Shown here: positions 41,854-50,434 of the stretch, in pieces
How positions within the stretch are numbered: position 1 is the stretch's first letter
Layout: the number at the start of each line of letters is the position of its first letter
Source of the DNA: UBA1161 sp002311745
Lineage (GTDB): Bacteria; Planctomycetota; Phycisphaerae; Tepidisphaerales; Tepidisphaeraceae
Length of the DNA stretch: 64,000 nt
Assembly (NCBI GenBank): GCA_050018415.1
Contig: JBEKAB010000018.1
Location: forward strand, 1-64,000
Direction of reading: 5' to 3'
Position numbers and translations under genes: made by a program
The notes under the pieces: generated by a model
The model's database searches: none
What the model was told of the DNA's origin: nothing
Seen by the model: only the letters and a program-made list of their open reading frames with translations

Positions 41854-44385
41854 GTGAATCACTGGTCCATCGATATTGTCCGTCAACATGGATTCGACCT
41901 GTGGTGCTGGGTCTGCCTGGGCGCTGCGGTGATGCTGGTCGCCTACGCCCTTACGCGAAGACTGTGGACCGCGGCCGCGGGCTGGCTGGCAACGATCATC
42001 ATCTTTGGCGTCGTCGGCGGCACGATCGGCATTCTGGCCGTCCCCCCTCTGCATTCGGCTTTCATCGGACTGGGTTGGACGTTCATGGTGCTGTGCGTTT
42101 TGGCGGTGGCGTTTTATCTGAATCTCGTGCCGCAACTGGGCCGGGCACGCACGGCCACATTGCTGATTTTGCGCATCGCGGCGTTGGCCCTGCTGGTGCC
42201 CATGCTCTTTGAGCCGGTGTTGAAATACCAATCGCGTCCCCCGCCGCAGCGGCCGCTGATTTTTATGATCGACGCCTCCGGCTCGATGTCATTCCCCGAC
42301 CTGCCCAACGGCCCGACGCGGATTCAATCGGTCTGGCAAACGTTGCAGCCGCAGTTGACGCGAATCTACGAAAACTTCGTCCCGCAGTTTTTCACCTTTT
42401 CCACCGGCAGCCAGGCGTTGAAAAAACCGGACGATCTGCCAACGGTCGTCGCGGATGGGAAAGCGACCGACCTGGCCGGGGCCGTCCGCGGCGCTGCCGC
42501 CGCTTCCCCGCGTCAGGATGCGGTGGTCATGCTCATCAGCGACGGCGTGGACAACGTCTCGCCCAACGTGGTGGAGGCGATCCGCAGCGCGGCGCGGCGC
42601 GTCTGCACGATCACGGTCGGCTCCGAACAGGCCGAGCCCGCTCGCCTGCCCAACGTCGCCGTCCAAAGCGTCGCCGCCGAGGATGATGTCGTCGTCGCTC
42701 ACGAGAACAAGATCGTCGCGACCATCACCTCCACCGCTCTGCCCAATCGCATCGTGGATGTGAAGATGGCCGAAATCGACTCCGCCGCAAAACCCATCTC
42801 CGCCGTGCAGATCAAGCAACTCGTGCTACAGCCCACAGCCGCCGGGCAGAAGGTGGAGCTGGCCTACAACCCCGCCGCGGCCGGCCTGCACAAGCTGGCG
42901 GTCTGGATCGATCCCATCCCGGGCGAGCGCAGCACGGCGGACAATCGCCAGGAGTTCCAGGTCCTGGCCCTGGACCCGCGCATCAAGGTTCTTTACATCG
43001 AAGGCCGGCTTCGTCCCGAGTACAAGTATCTGCATCGCCTTCTTCAGCACGATCCCAACATTGAGGAATCCGCCCTCTTGCGCTTGCAGGGCAACACGTT
43101 CGCCGCCGCATCCCAAGCCGGTCAGAAGCTGCGCGACCTGCCGAGCACGCTCGAGCAGTGGAAACAGTTCGACGTGGTGATCCTGGGCGATCTGCCCAGC
43201 AGTTTTTTAAGCGCTGGGCAGCAGCAGGCCCTCGAGCAAGCCGTCTCCGGCGGAATGGGTCTGCTCATGATCGGCGGTGAAAACAATTTTGCGGCCGGCG
43301 GCTACCGCGATTCGCTTCTGGAGAAAATTCTGCCCGTCTTCGTGGGCAATTCCGCCGACGCGCAGGACAAGGACCAGTTTTGGCCGCAACTGACCCCCGA
43401 TGGCCAAGGGCATCCGATCCTGGAGGACTTGACCGATTGCTTCGCCGCCCCCGGCGGCCAAGCGCCCGCCCGCCCTCTGGCGCCCTTGCGCGGCAACGTC
43501 GCCGTGGGCGCCGCCAAAACCGGCGCGCAGGTGCTTCTGATTCATCCCGGCAAAACCGGCCCGGACGGCCAAGCCCAGATCGTCCTGGCCGCCCAACGTT
43601 ACGGCAAGGGCCGATCCGCCGCCTTCACCGCCGACACCACTTATTTATGGCACCTCGCCACCGCCGATCAGCAAAATGATCCGTACACGCAGTTCTGGGC
43701 GCAGCTCGTGCGCTGGCTGGCCGGCGCGGACGTGCGCAACCGTCAAAACACGGCCGGCTTGATCGGCCTCATCGATCAATCCGTTTACCCATTCGGCCAG
43801 GCGGTTCGCGTTCGCGCCCTGGTCCGCGACGCCCACGGCCAGGCCACCAGCTTCGCGCAGGTGAGCATGAAGCTTCAATCTTCCAACGGCGCCCCGCCCG
43901 TCCCATTTTCTCTGGCGCCGCGCTCCGACCGCATCGGCATGTATCAGCAGCTCCTTCCCGACCCGTCGCAGAATCTCGACGCTCTGCCCGCCGGTGATTA
44001 CACCGTCGATTTGCTGGCCATCAAGGACGGCAAGGAATTGGGCCGGGCCGAGCTGAAGTTTTCCGTGATCCCACCGGCCGATGAGTTTCTGAAAATCGCC
44101 GCCAACCCGCCGCTGATGCGCGAGATCGCCCAGGCCACCGGCGGATTCTCCAACTCTCTGGACGGCCTGCCCGCCATGCTGGATCAACTGATCCGTAGCG
44201 ACGCTAGCTCCCAGCGCCCGCAAGAGCAGGCGCTGCCCCTGACCAACACGGTTCGCGCCCTGATCGCCGCCGTGCGCTCGCCGCCGCAGTGGCCGAAGAA
44301 ATACGACCTGCCCATGCAGGCCGTGCTCGTCGCCGCCCTGCTCATGACCGAGTGGATTCTGCGGCGCAAGTGGCAATTGCAATAA
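41854..44385 (+). CDS. Membrane protein with VWA and GATase1-like domains
   Basis: The protein has 843 residues. Three to four membrane helices occupy residues 1-125. A von Willebrand A domain follows (about 128-260) with the MIDAS D-A-S-G-S-M-S. A beta-rich region precedes a class I glutamine-amidotransferase-like fold (about 440-600; V-V-I-L-G-D-L-P, L-L-M-I-G-G-E-N-N-F-A-A-G-G-Y) that lacks an obvious catalytic Cys. A further Ig-like region (about 660-760) and a C-terminal helix (about 820-838) follow. This architecture recurs in planctomycete operons with MoxR ATPases and DUF58 proteins; none is adjacent here. GTG 41854 has GGAAG upstream. A role in envelope assembly is likely but unproven. 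Confidence 0.82.
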   Translation: MNHWSIDIVRQHGFDLWCWVCLGAAVMLVAYALTRRLWTAAAGWLATIIIFGVVGGTIGILAVPPLHSAFIGLGWTFMVLCVLAVAFYLNLVPQLGRARTATLLILRIAALALLVPMLFEPVLKYQSRPPPQRPLIFMIDASGSMSFPDLPNGPTRIQSVWQTLQPQLTRIYENFVPQFFTFSTGSQALKKPDDLPTVVADGKATDLAGAVRGAAAASPRQDAVVMLISDGVDNVSPNVVEAIRSAARRVCTITVGSEQAEPARLPNVAVQSVAAEDDVVVAHENKIVATITSTALPNRIVDVKMAEIDSAAKPISAVQIKQLVLQPTAAGQKVELAYNPAAAGLHKLAVWIDPIPGERSTADNRQEFQVLALDPRIKVLYIEGRLRPEYKYLHRLLQHDPNIEESALLRLQGNTFAAASQAGQKLRDLPSTLEQWKQFDVVILGDLPSSFLSAGQQQALEQAVSGGMGLLMIGGENNFAAGGYRDSLLEKILPVFVGNSADAQDKDQFWPQLTPDGQGHPILEDLTDCFAAPGGQAPARPLAPLRGNVAVGAAKTGAQVLLIHPGKTGPDGQAQIVLAAQRYGKGRSAAFTADTTYLWHLATADQQNDPYTQFWAQLVRWLAGADVRNRQNTAGLIGLIDQSVYPFGQAVRVRALVRDAHGQATSFAQVSMKLQSSNGAPPVPFSLAPRSDRIGMYQQLLPDPSQNLDALPAGDYTVDLLAIKDGKELGRAELKFSVIPPADEFLKIAANPPLMREIAQATGGFSNSLDGLPAMLDQLIRSDASSQRPQEQALPLTNTVRALIAAVRSPPQWPKKYDLPMQAVLVAALLMTEWILRRKWQLQ

Positions 44386-44618
44386 TGGCGGGCGCGTGAG
44401 GATCTCCGCCCCCCCCGCAACGCACTATCTTGTGCATCACCATTCCGCTTCCGCAACGGCCCGATCGGTCCCGTCAGGTCCCATAAGCCCCTTGGTCACA
44501 AATTTTGGAGTGCCGCAAAAGGGATGCGATCAGTCGGTCCGATCAGGTGATACCCGGTTGACTGCGTGCGACGTACACCGCGTTGAAGCGCCGGCCCGGC
44601 TAAAGGAAGGAACCCTCC

Positions 44619-46676
44619 ATGCGCTTGCGCAACGTGCGTGTAGCGGCATTCGGCGCGTTGGCGGGAATCCTGCTTTGCGCCGGCCAAATCCATGCCGCCG
44701 CCGAAGGAGCATATGCAAACCCCTCTACCCGCCCGAGCTTGCCTGCCACGCGCCCCGCCGCCGAAGACCTGAGCAGTCTCAGCATCGACCAGCTCATGAA
44801 CGTCGAGATCAACAGCGTCACCAAGCACAGCGAGCGCATCGCCGACGCTCCCAGCGCCGTCACCGTCATCACGCAAGAAGACATCCAGCGCTCGGGTCTG
44901 GACAGCATCCCAGAATTGCTACGCCTCGTGCCCGGCATGGACGTGGCACGCCTCAACGCCAACACCTGGGCCATCAGCGCCCGCGGATTCAATGACCCCC
45001 TGGCCAACAAGCTGCAGGTGCTGTTCGACGGCCGCACCGTCTACAGCCCGAATTTCGCCGGTGTGTATTGGGATGCTCAGGATTATGTGCTTCAGGACCT
45101 GGACCGCATCGAGGTGATCCGCGGCCCCGGGGCGACGCTCTGGGGCGCCAACGCCGTCAACGGTGTGGTCAACATCACCAGCAAGTCCGCCGACCAGACC
45201 CAGGGTCTGCTCGCCGACGGCTGGGCGGGCAGCGACAACCAGAACACCTCGCTCCGCTACGGCGGAATGTTGGACGACCGCACCTACTACCGCGTGTACG
45301 GCAAGTTCAGCAACACCGACAATTTCAAGAACGCCGACGGCAGCGACGCTCATGACGGCTGGGACTCCGCGCACGGTGGATTCCGCATCGACCGCTTCAG
45401 CACCGACCAGGATACCCTGACCCTCGAAGGCGACGCCTTCTCCCAGGACGCTGCCCAGACCAATCGGGTCCCTGTTTTCACCTCGCCATTCGTCGCACTC
45501 ACGCCCACGCAGATGGATTCCAACGGCATCGACTTCCTCGCACGCTGGACCCACGTGACGGACGCCAAATCGGAATTTGCCCTGCAGCTCTATTACGACT
45601 GCTATAACCGCGACGAATACGTCCTCGACGCTGACATCGATACCTTCGACCTGGACTTTCACGACCGATTCCCCCTGGGCCAGCGCCAGGAGATCACCTG
45701 GGGCGGCGGCGCCCGGCTGATTCTGATCAACGACAAATCCACCCCCACCATCACGGTCGATCCGGCCGTACAGCGAAACTATCTGATCAACCAGTTCGTG
45801 CAGGACGACATCGCCCTGGTTCCCGATCGCCTGCACGCGTTCATCGGCACCAAACTTGAGGAAAACAACTACACCGGCTTCGAGGTCCAGCCGTCGGCTC
45901 GCCTGCTGTGGACGCCCGATCAGCGTAACTCCGTCTGGGGCGCCGTCTCACGCGCCGTCCGCACCCCATCGGTCGCCGACCGCTACACCACCTTCGTCGA
46001 ATCGCGCACCATCGTTCCCCCCGGCACACCGGCCGAAATCGACCTCGTCGCCAACCCCGGCGTCTCCTCCGAAGAGATGATGGCCTACGAACTGGGCTAC
46101 CGCGTTCAGGTCAGCGACGCTCTCTCCTTCGACGTCGACGCTTACTACGATCACTATGACAAGCTACGCGACTTCCTGCAGGGTACGCCGCAATTCGTCG
46201 CCACGCCGACTCCCCACCTGATGATTCCACTGACCGAGCTCAACAGCGCCGCCGGTCCGATCTACGGAGCCTCAATCGCCGCCAACTGGAAAGTGACCGA
46301 CGGCTGGCGCCTCATGGGTTCCTACACGCTGCAGCAAAGCCACATCCACTCATCGCTGGGCCAAACCACCGAGGTGATGGTCAACGGCTCCCTCCCGGTC
46401 AACCAATTCCAAATCCACTCCTACCTCAACATCACCAAGAACCTCCAGTTCAACTCGAGCTTGTACTACGTGGATCGCTTGACCAACGGCAACATTCCCG
46501 CGTATGTCCGCCTGGACATGGCCGTGTCCTGGCAGCCGTGCGACGGCCTGGATCTCAGCGCCGGCGTCCAAAACATCCTGGACAACCAGCATCCGGAATT
46601 CCCCAGCAACGACGGCTTCATCCAAGGCAGCGAGGTCCCCCGCTCCTATTACGGCCAAATCACCTGGCGATTCTGA
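44619..46676 (+). CDS. TonB-dependent outer-membrane receptor
   Basis: The receptor has 685 residues with a signal peptide (to about 27) and a short N-terminal extension. The plug domain (about 70-185) carries S-A-V-T-V-I-T, D-I-Q-R-S-G, S-I-P-E-L-L-R-L-V-P-G and R-I-E-V-I-R-G-P-G-A-T-L-W-G-A-N-A-V-N-G. The 22-strand barrel ends in the aromatic I-T-W-R-F. It resembles the BtuB/CirA group; the ligand (vitamin, siderophore or sugar) is unknown. GGAAGGA lies 7 nt before the ATG. The 233-bp upstream gap shows no riboswitch that I can identify. The 3' end overlaps the convergent glycosyltransferase by 17 bp. Confidence 0.92.
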   Translation: MRLRNVRVAAFGALAGILLCAGQIHAAAEGAYANPSTRPSLPATRPAAEDLSSLSIDQLMNVEINSVTKHSERIADAPSAVTVITQEDIQRSGLDSIPELLRLVPGMDVARLNANTWAISARGFNDPLANKLQVLFDGRTVYSPNFAGVYWDAQDYVLQDLDRIEVIRGPGATLWGANAVNGVVNITSKSADQTQGLLADGWAGSDNQNTSLRYGGMLDDRTYYRVYGKFSNTDNFKNADGSDAHDGWDSAHGGFRIDRFSTDQDTLTLEGDAFSQDAAQTNRVPVFTSPFVALTPTQMDSNGIDFLARWTHVTDAKSEFALQLYYDCYNRDEYVLDADIDTFDLDFHDRFPLGQRQEITWGGGARLILINDKSTPTITVDPAVQRNYLINQFVQDDIALVPDRLHAFIGTKLEENNYTGFEVQPSARLLWTPDQRNSVWGAVSRAVRTPSVADRYTTFVESRTIVPPGTPAEIDLVANPGVSSEEMMAYELGYRVQVSDALSFDVDAYYDHYDKLRDFLQGTPQFVATPTPHLMIPLTELNSAAGPIYGASIAANWKVTDGWRLMGSYTLQQSHIHSSLGQTTEVMVNGSLPVNQFQIHSYLNITKNLQFNSSLYYVDRLTNGNIPAYVRLDMAVSWQPCDGLDLSAGVQNILDNQHPEFPSNDGFIQGSEVPRSYYGQITWRF

Positions 46677-48126
46677 ACGACCCCGCCGCCGGGAAGGAAG
46701 TTGCTGACGGAGCCGTGAAGGATTTGTCTGGCGCGAGCTGGTACAGGTCCCACCCCCCCGCCATGCCCCCGATGGGGTAGGTTCTCAGCGACCGATAAGT
46801 GTGTCCGTCGCGCGACAGGACCGGCGGGTGCGGCGAAGACAGAGGAACAATCCACCATGGCGGGGGCGGCGACTGGCGATACCCGGGGCAGGCGATGCCG
46901 CCGCGACGCGCGTAGAACAGGAGCAATAGTCGATCCGTGGCGTCATCATCGCCGCACAGGATTGCGCCATCGGCAACCGTGGAGTGATCGGCCATGTAGC
47001 GCACCGCGCCGGCGTAGCCGATCGCGGGGGGATAGAAATTCATCGCGCCGATGCGTACCCCGCCGGCGGCGAACAAGAGCACGACCGCGATCGCCAGCGG
47101 GCGCAGGTATTTGAAGCCCAGCGCGGCGTCCAAGGCCGCCGCCAGCAGCACCATCAAAAACGGCGCCCCCACCACCAGGTGACGGGCAGCAACGTTGAAT
47201 TGAAAGCGGTGGTGGATCGCCCAAGCCGTTGTCGCGACGACCCCCAGGTATAGCGGCCAATCACCTCCGCTTCGCCAGCAGACTCGCGCAAAGCCGGCCG
47301 CGATCAGGACGGCGATCGCCAGCGCCATGGCGTCCCGGCCGAACTGCGGGATGTTGAACGTCAATTGCATGAACTGCATCAGCAGTGTGTGCAGCGTGTA
47401 GTGCGGGCCGTTGGCGTAATACAGAAATCGCAGGTCCACCACGTACAGCCAGATCATCGCCGCCGCGACCGGGCCGTGCAGGGTCAGCATCTCGATCGCC
47501 CAATTCCGCCAGGCTTGGCGGCGCCATTCCCAGGCGGACCACAAAACGAATCCCACGTACGCGTAGAGAAACGTCAAGTGAGACAGGAATCCCAAGATGC
47601 AGCACGCGGCAAACAGCGGCGCCGTCCACGGCCGCCGCGTGCGCAGGAAGCGCTCGCAGCACAGATAGCCCGCCGCCGCAAACGCCATCGCCAGCGAATA
47701 GCCGCGCGCTTCGCACGACAGCTCCAGCAGGTGATAGCTGCTGAAAGCCAAGAACGCCGCCAGAGCCGCGACCCGCTTTCCGTGCCGCGGTTCGATCGCG
47801 AAATACAGCAGCGCCGGCAACGCCAATCCGGCCAGCAGGCTGGGAATGCGATAGACCCAGTACGGCGCCGCCGCTCCAACCATCCAATCCCAAAACGCGA
47901 TCAGGTGATGCCGGTTGTCATCGTGCTGGACGAAGATGATGTCGCTCAGATGCCCGATGCGCTGGCTCAGCGTGATGGGGTAGGCTTCGTCAAACCACAG
48001 CGGCGCCTGGCAAGCGTACATCCGCACCGCTACGGTCGCCGCGGCAATCAGCACAAAGGGCGCGGCGATCAGGCAACGTCGCCAGGCGTAACGCCCGAGG
48101 CGCATGGAGACGCGAGTTTCGGTCAT
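46660..48126 (-). CDS. GT39/GT-C-type glycosyltransferase
   Basis: This 488-residue polytopic protein is probably of the GT-C fold. The first loop after helix 1 has L-W-F-D-E-A-Y-P, the catalytic D-E of this family, followed by H-D-D-N-R-H-H. There are about ten hydrophobic helices and a short C-terminal domain. It is expected to use a polyprenyl-phosphate sugar donor at the inner membrane. Its ATG overlaps the metG stop (ATGA), so it is translationally coupled to metG, an odd pairing. Its end overlaps the TonB receptor gene by 17 bp. Confidence 0.8.
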   Translation of the reverse strand: MTETRVSMRLGRYAWRRCLIAAPFVLIAAATVAVRMYACQAPLWFDEAYPITLSQRIGHLSDIIFVQHDDNRHHLIAFWDWMVGAAAPYWVYRIPSLLAGLALPALLYFAIEPRHGKRVAALAAFLAFSSYHLLELSCEARGYSLAMAFAAAGYLCCERFLRTRRPWTAPLFAACCILGFLSHLTFLYAYVGFVLWSAWEWRRQAWRNWAIEMLTLHGPVAAAMIWLYVVDLRFLYYANGPHYTLHTLLMQFMQLTFNIPQFGRDAMALAIAVLIAAGFARVCWRSGGDWPLYLGVVATTAWAIHHRFQFNVAARHLVVGAPFLMVLLAAALDAALGFKYLRPLAIAVVLLFAAGGVRIGAMNFYPPAIGYAGAVRYMADHSTVADGAILCGDDDATDRLLLLFYARRGGIACPGYRQSPPPPWWIVPLSSPHPPVLSRDGHTYRSLRTYPIGGMAGGWDLYQLAPDKSFTAPSATSFPAAGSFRIAR

Positions 48127-49670
48127 GACCCTGCGGTTTGGACGTTGGGAAACAGGGGCACAGCGGGCCCGATCTTGGCCCCGGGCGCCGGCGCGTTGCG
48201 GTAAAGCTCATCCAGCATTTTCCCGGCGGTTGGGACGGCAAGCTGCGACAAACCCTCCGCGGCCTTGTGCGGCAGGATCGGCAAGAGCCCCACCAGACAA
48301 TGGTGCACAGCCGTGGCGGCGGTATTCAGCACCGTATGCAGACGCGCGGATTGCGAAGAATCCCCGGCCAGCTTGAACGGCTCGGTGGCGTCGATGTACC
48401 CGTTGGTCGCTCGGGCCAGTTCCACGGGCAATAGAGCGCACTGCTGCAACTCCAATCGCTGGTAGGCGGCGGCGCTCTCGCCCGGCAGCTTGGCGGCCCG
48501 ATCCAGGAGATCCCGGTCGAGCCGCTGAAGCTCGCCCGCCGCCGGCAGGATTGCGCCGCAATACCGCTCGATCATCTTGATCGTGCGGTTCAGGCAGTTG
48601 CCCACGATGTTTTTCAGCTCGTTGAACGACTTGGTCAGGTCGGCGTCGGTCCAGTCCAAATCCGATCCGAACGGCGCCGCCCGCAGCAGGTAATACCTCA
48701 AGGCATCCAGCGAATACGTCGCGATGACTCCCCGCAGTTTTGCCAGGTCGATGAAGTTGCCCATCGACTTGCTCATCTTCTTCCCGCCGCTGGTCCACCA
48801 GCCGTGGGCGAAGACTGACCTGGGCAGTTCCACCCCCAGCGCCAGGAGCATCGCCGGCCAGTAAACGGTGTGAAACCACAAGATGTCCTTGCCGACGAGG
48901 TGCACGTCGGCCGGCCAGAATGTGTCGAAGCGCGACGGATCGGACGAGCCGTAGCCCAGCGCGGTGATGTAATTGCTCAGCGCGTCGATCCAGACGTAGA
49001 CGACGTGCTGCGGATCGTGCGGCATGGGAATGCCCCACTTGAGCGTGGCGCGGCTGATGGACAAATCCTCCACCCCCGCCGCGAGCTTGCTGATCACCTC
49101 GCTGCGCCGCCCCTGGGGAGCAATGAAATCCGCGTGATTTTGGATGTGCTCCAGGACGCGCGGGGCGTACTTGGTCAGGCGAAAAAAGTAGCTCTTTTCC
49201 GCATAGCGCGTCAGCGGCCTGCCGCTGATCGCAGACTTGTAATGTTGATTCTTCGCATCCGTCTCGGTGACGAATTCCTCCTGCCCCTCGTCGTACCAGC
49301 CCTGGTAGCTGCCCAGGTAGATGTCGTTGTTGGCCAAGAGCCGGCGGACGATCTCCTGCACGGCGGACTTGTGGCGATCTTGCGTCGTGCGCAGAAAATC
49401 GTCGTACGTGATCGCCAACTCCTTCCACAACTGCTCAAAGACCGGCACCCACCGCTCGGCCAGCTCGTGCGGCTGAAGATTCTGAGCGGCGGCGGTCTTG
49501 ACCATCTTGATTCCGTGCTCGTCGGTCCCGGTGAGAAAAAACGTCGCCTCGCCCCGCAAGCGATGAAAACGCGCAATCGCATCGGCGACCACCGTCGTGT
49601 AGACGGTCCCCAGGTGCGGCTCGCCGTTGGGGTAATAGATCGGCGTGGTGATGTAGAACGGCTTGGCCAT
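48123..49670 (-). CDS. metG: Methionyl-tRNA synthetase
   Basis: MetRS charges tRNA-Met. The 515 residues include the HIGH-type P-H-L-G-T-V-Y, T-D-E-H-G-I-K-M, the Trp-rich anticodon-side core W-I-D-A-L-S-N-Y, and G-K-K-M-S-K-S-M-G-N. The connective peptide has no Cys pairs, so the zinc knuckle is absent, as in single-knuckle-less MetRS forms. No C-terminal Trbp111-like tRNA-binding domain is present. ATG 49670 begins M-A-K-P-F-Y-I-T-T-P-I-Y-Y, the family N-terminus; the frame is open to 49751 but without homologous sequence. It overlaps the downstream glycosyltransferase by 4 nt. Confidence 0.95.
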   Translation of the reverse strand: MAKPFYITTPIYYPNGEPHLGTVYTTVVADAIARFHRLRGEATFFLTGTDEHGIKMVKTAAAQNLQPHELAERWVPVFEQLWKELAITYDDFLRTTQDRHKSAVQEIVRRLLANNDIYLGSYQGWYDEGQEEFVTETDAKNQHYKSAISGRPLTRYAEKSYFFRLTKYAPRVLEHIQNHADFIAPQGRRSEVISKLAAGVEDLSISRATLKWGIPMPHDPQHVVYVWIDALSNYITALGYGSSDPSRFDTFWPADVHLVGKDILWFHTVYWPAMLLALGVELPRSVFAHGWWTSGGKKMSKSMGNFIDLAKLRGVIATYSLDALRYYLLRAAPFGSDLDWTDADLTKSFNELKNIVGNCLNRTIKMIERYCGAILPAAGELQRLDRDLLDRAAKLPGESAAAYQRLELQQCALLPVELARATNGYIDATEPFKLAGDSSQSARLHTVLNTAATAVHHCLVGLLPILPHKAAEGLSQLAVPTAGKMLDELYRNAPAPGAKIGPAVPLFPNVQTAGS

Positions 49671-49762
49671 CGGCGCCCAGTGTAGCAGCAGCGGTCCGGC
49701 AGTTGTAGGACCGTCCGATTCCGCCGCCAAAGGCCATTCGAGCCAATCCACGGCGCGGTGGT

Positions 49763-49768
49763 TACAAT
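49763..49768 (+). promoter_or_regulatory. -10-like element before the zinc-ribbon gene
   Basis: TACAAT ends 6 nt before ATG 49775, leaving no space for a Shine-Dalgarno sequence. A -35 box is not obvious. Confidence 0.4.
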
Positions 49769-49774
49769 ACGGCG

Positions 49775-50074
49775 ATGGAGTTTTCCGTCTGCGATCTGTG
49801 CGGAGGGGCGATGGCGCCCCACCAGCATTACGTCGTGCGGATCGACGTCTTTGCCGATCCCACCCTGCCGGCGGTAAGCTCGGCCGAGCTGGCCGCGTCG
49901 GATTTGGACGCGGTCATGGACAAGCTGCTGGCGGAGATGAAGGGACTGTCCACGGACGAGCTTCAGGACCAGGTGCACCGGCGTTTCGAGTTCAAGATTT
50001 GCCCGATGTGCCAGCCGAAGTTTCTGGCCAACCCGCTGGGCAAGCCGCGGCGCCAAGGCCCGGGGGAAAACTGA
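49775..50074 (+). CDS. Small four-Cys zinc-ribbon-like protein
   Basis: This 99-residue cytoplasmic protein has two C-x-x-C pairs (C6/C9 and C76/C79) that could bind one zinc. The middle is helical and acidic (D-L-D-A-V-M-D-K-L-L-A-E-M). No named family is recognised. It is divergent from metG (104 bp apart). A TACAAT box directly before the ATG suggests a leaderless transcript. Confidence 0.7.
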   Translation: MEFSVCDLCGGAMAPHQHYVVRIDVFADPTLPAVSSAELAASDLDAVMDKLLAEMKGLSTDELQDQVHRRFEFKICPMCQPKFLANPLGKPRRQGPGEN

Positions 50075-50434
50075 CCCGGCCACCCGGCCCGGCCAAAAAG
50101 GTAGGCTGCACGGTGGAGGGACGAGCCGTGCAGCCTGGCGGAGGAGGAAACGAGGATCGTGATGTCTTCTTCTTTCGCGGCTAGGGAAGTACAAACGTCG
50201 TGCCAAGATCGGATTCAGAATCGGCGCGTCCCACGCCCCAACGGCCGTATTCACGGCTACAGGCCGGTTTTTCCCATCGCAGCGCCTTGTGCCGATATGT
50301 CCCGCATGCATTTTGAAGAACACGTTAAGCGGCCAAAGATGAGGCAAAGACCATGCCGTTGCTCAGACAGTACGCACGTGAACGGCGGTCCATTTTGCCC
50401 GCCGCGCCTACTTTACTGGGCGCAATCCACGCGC

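Noticed and set aside
44386..44618. Riboswitch upstream of the TonB receptor
   Set aside because: The 233 bp show no B12-box or other conserved riboswitch core that I could recognise.
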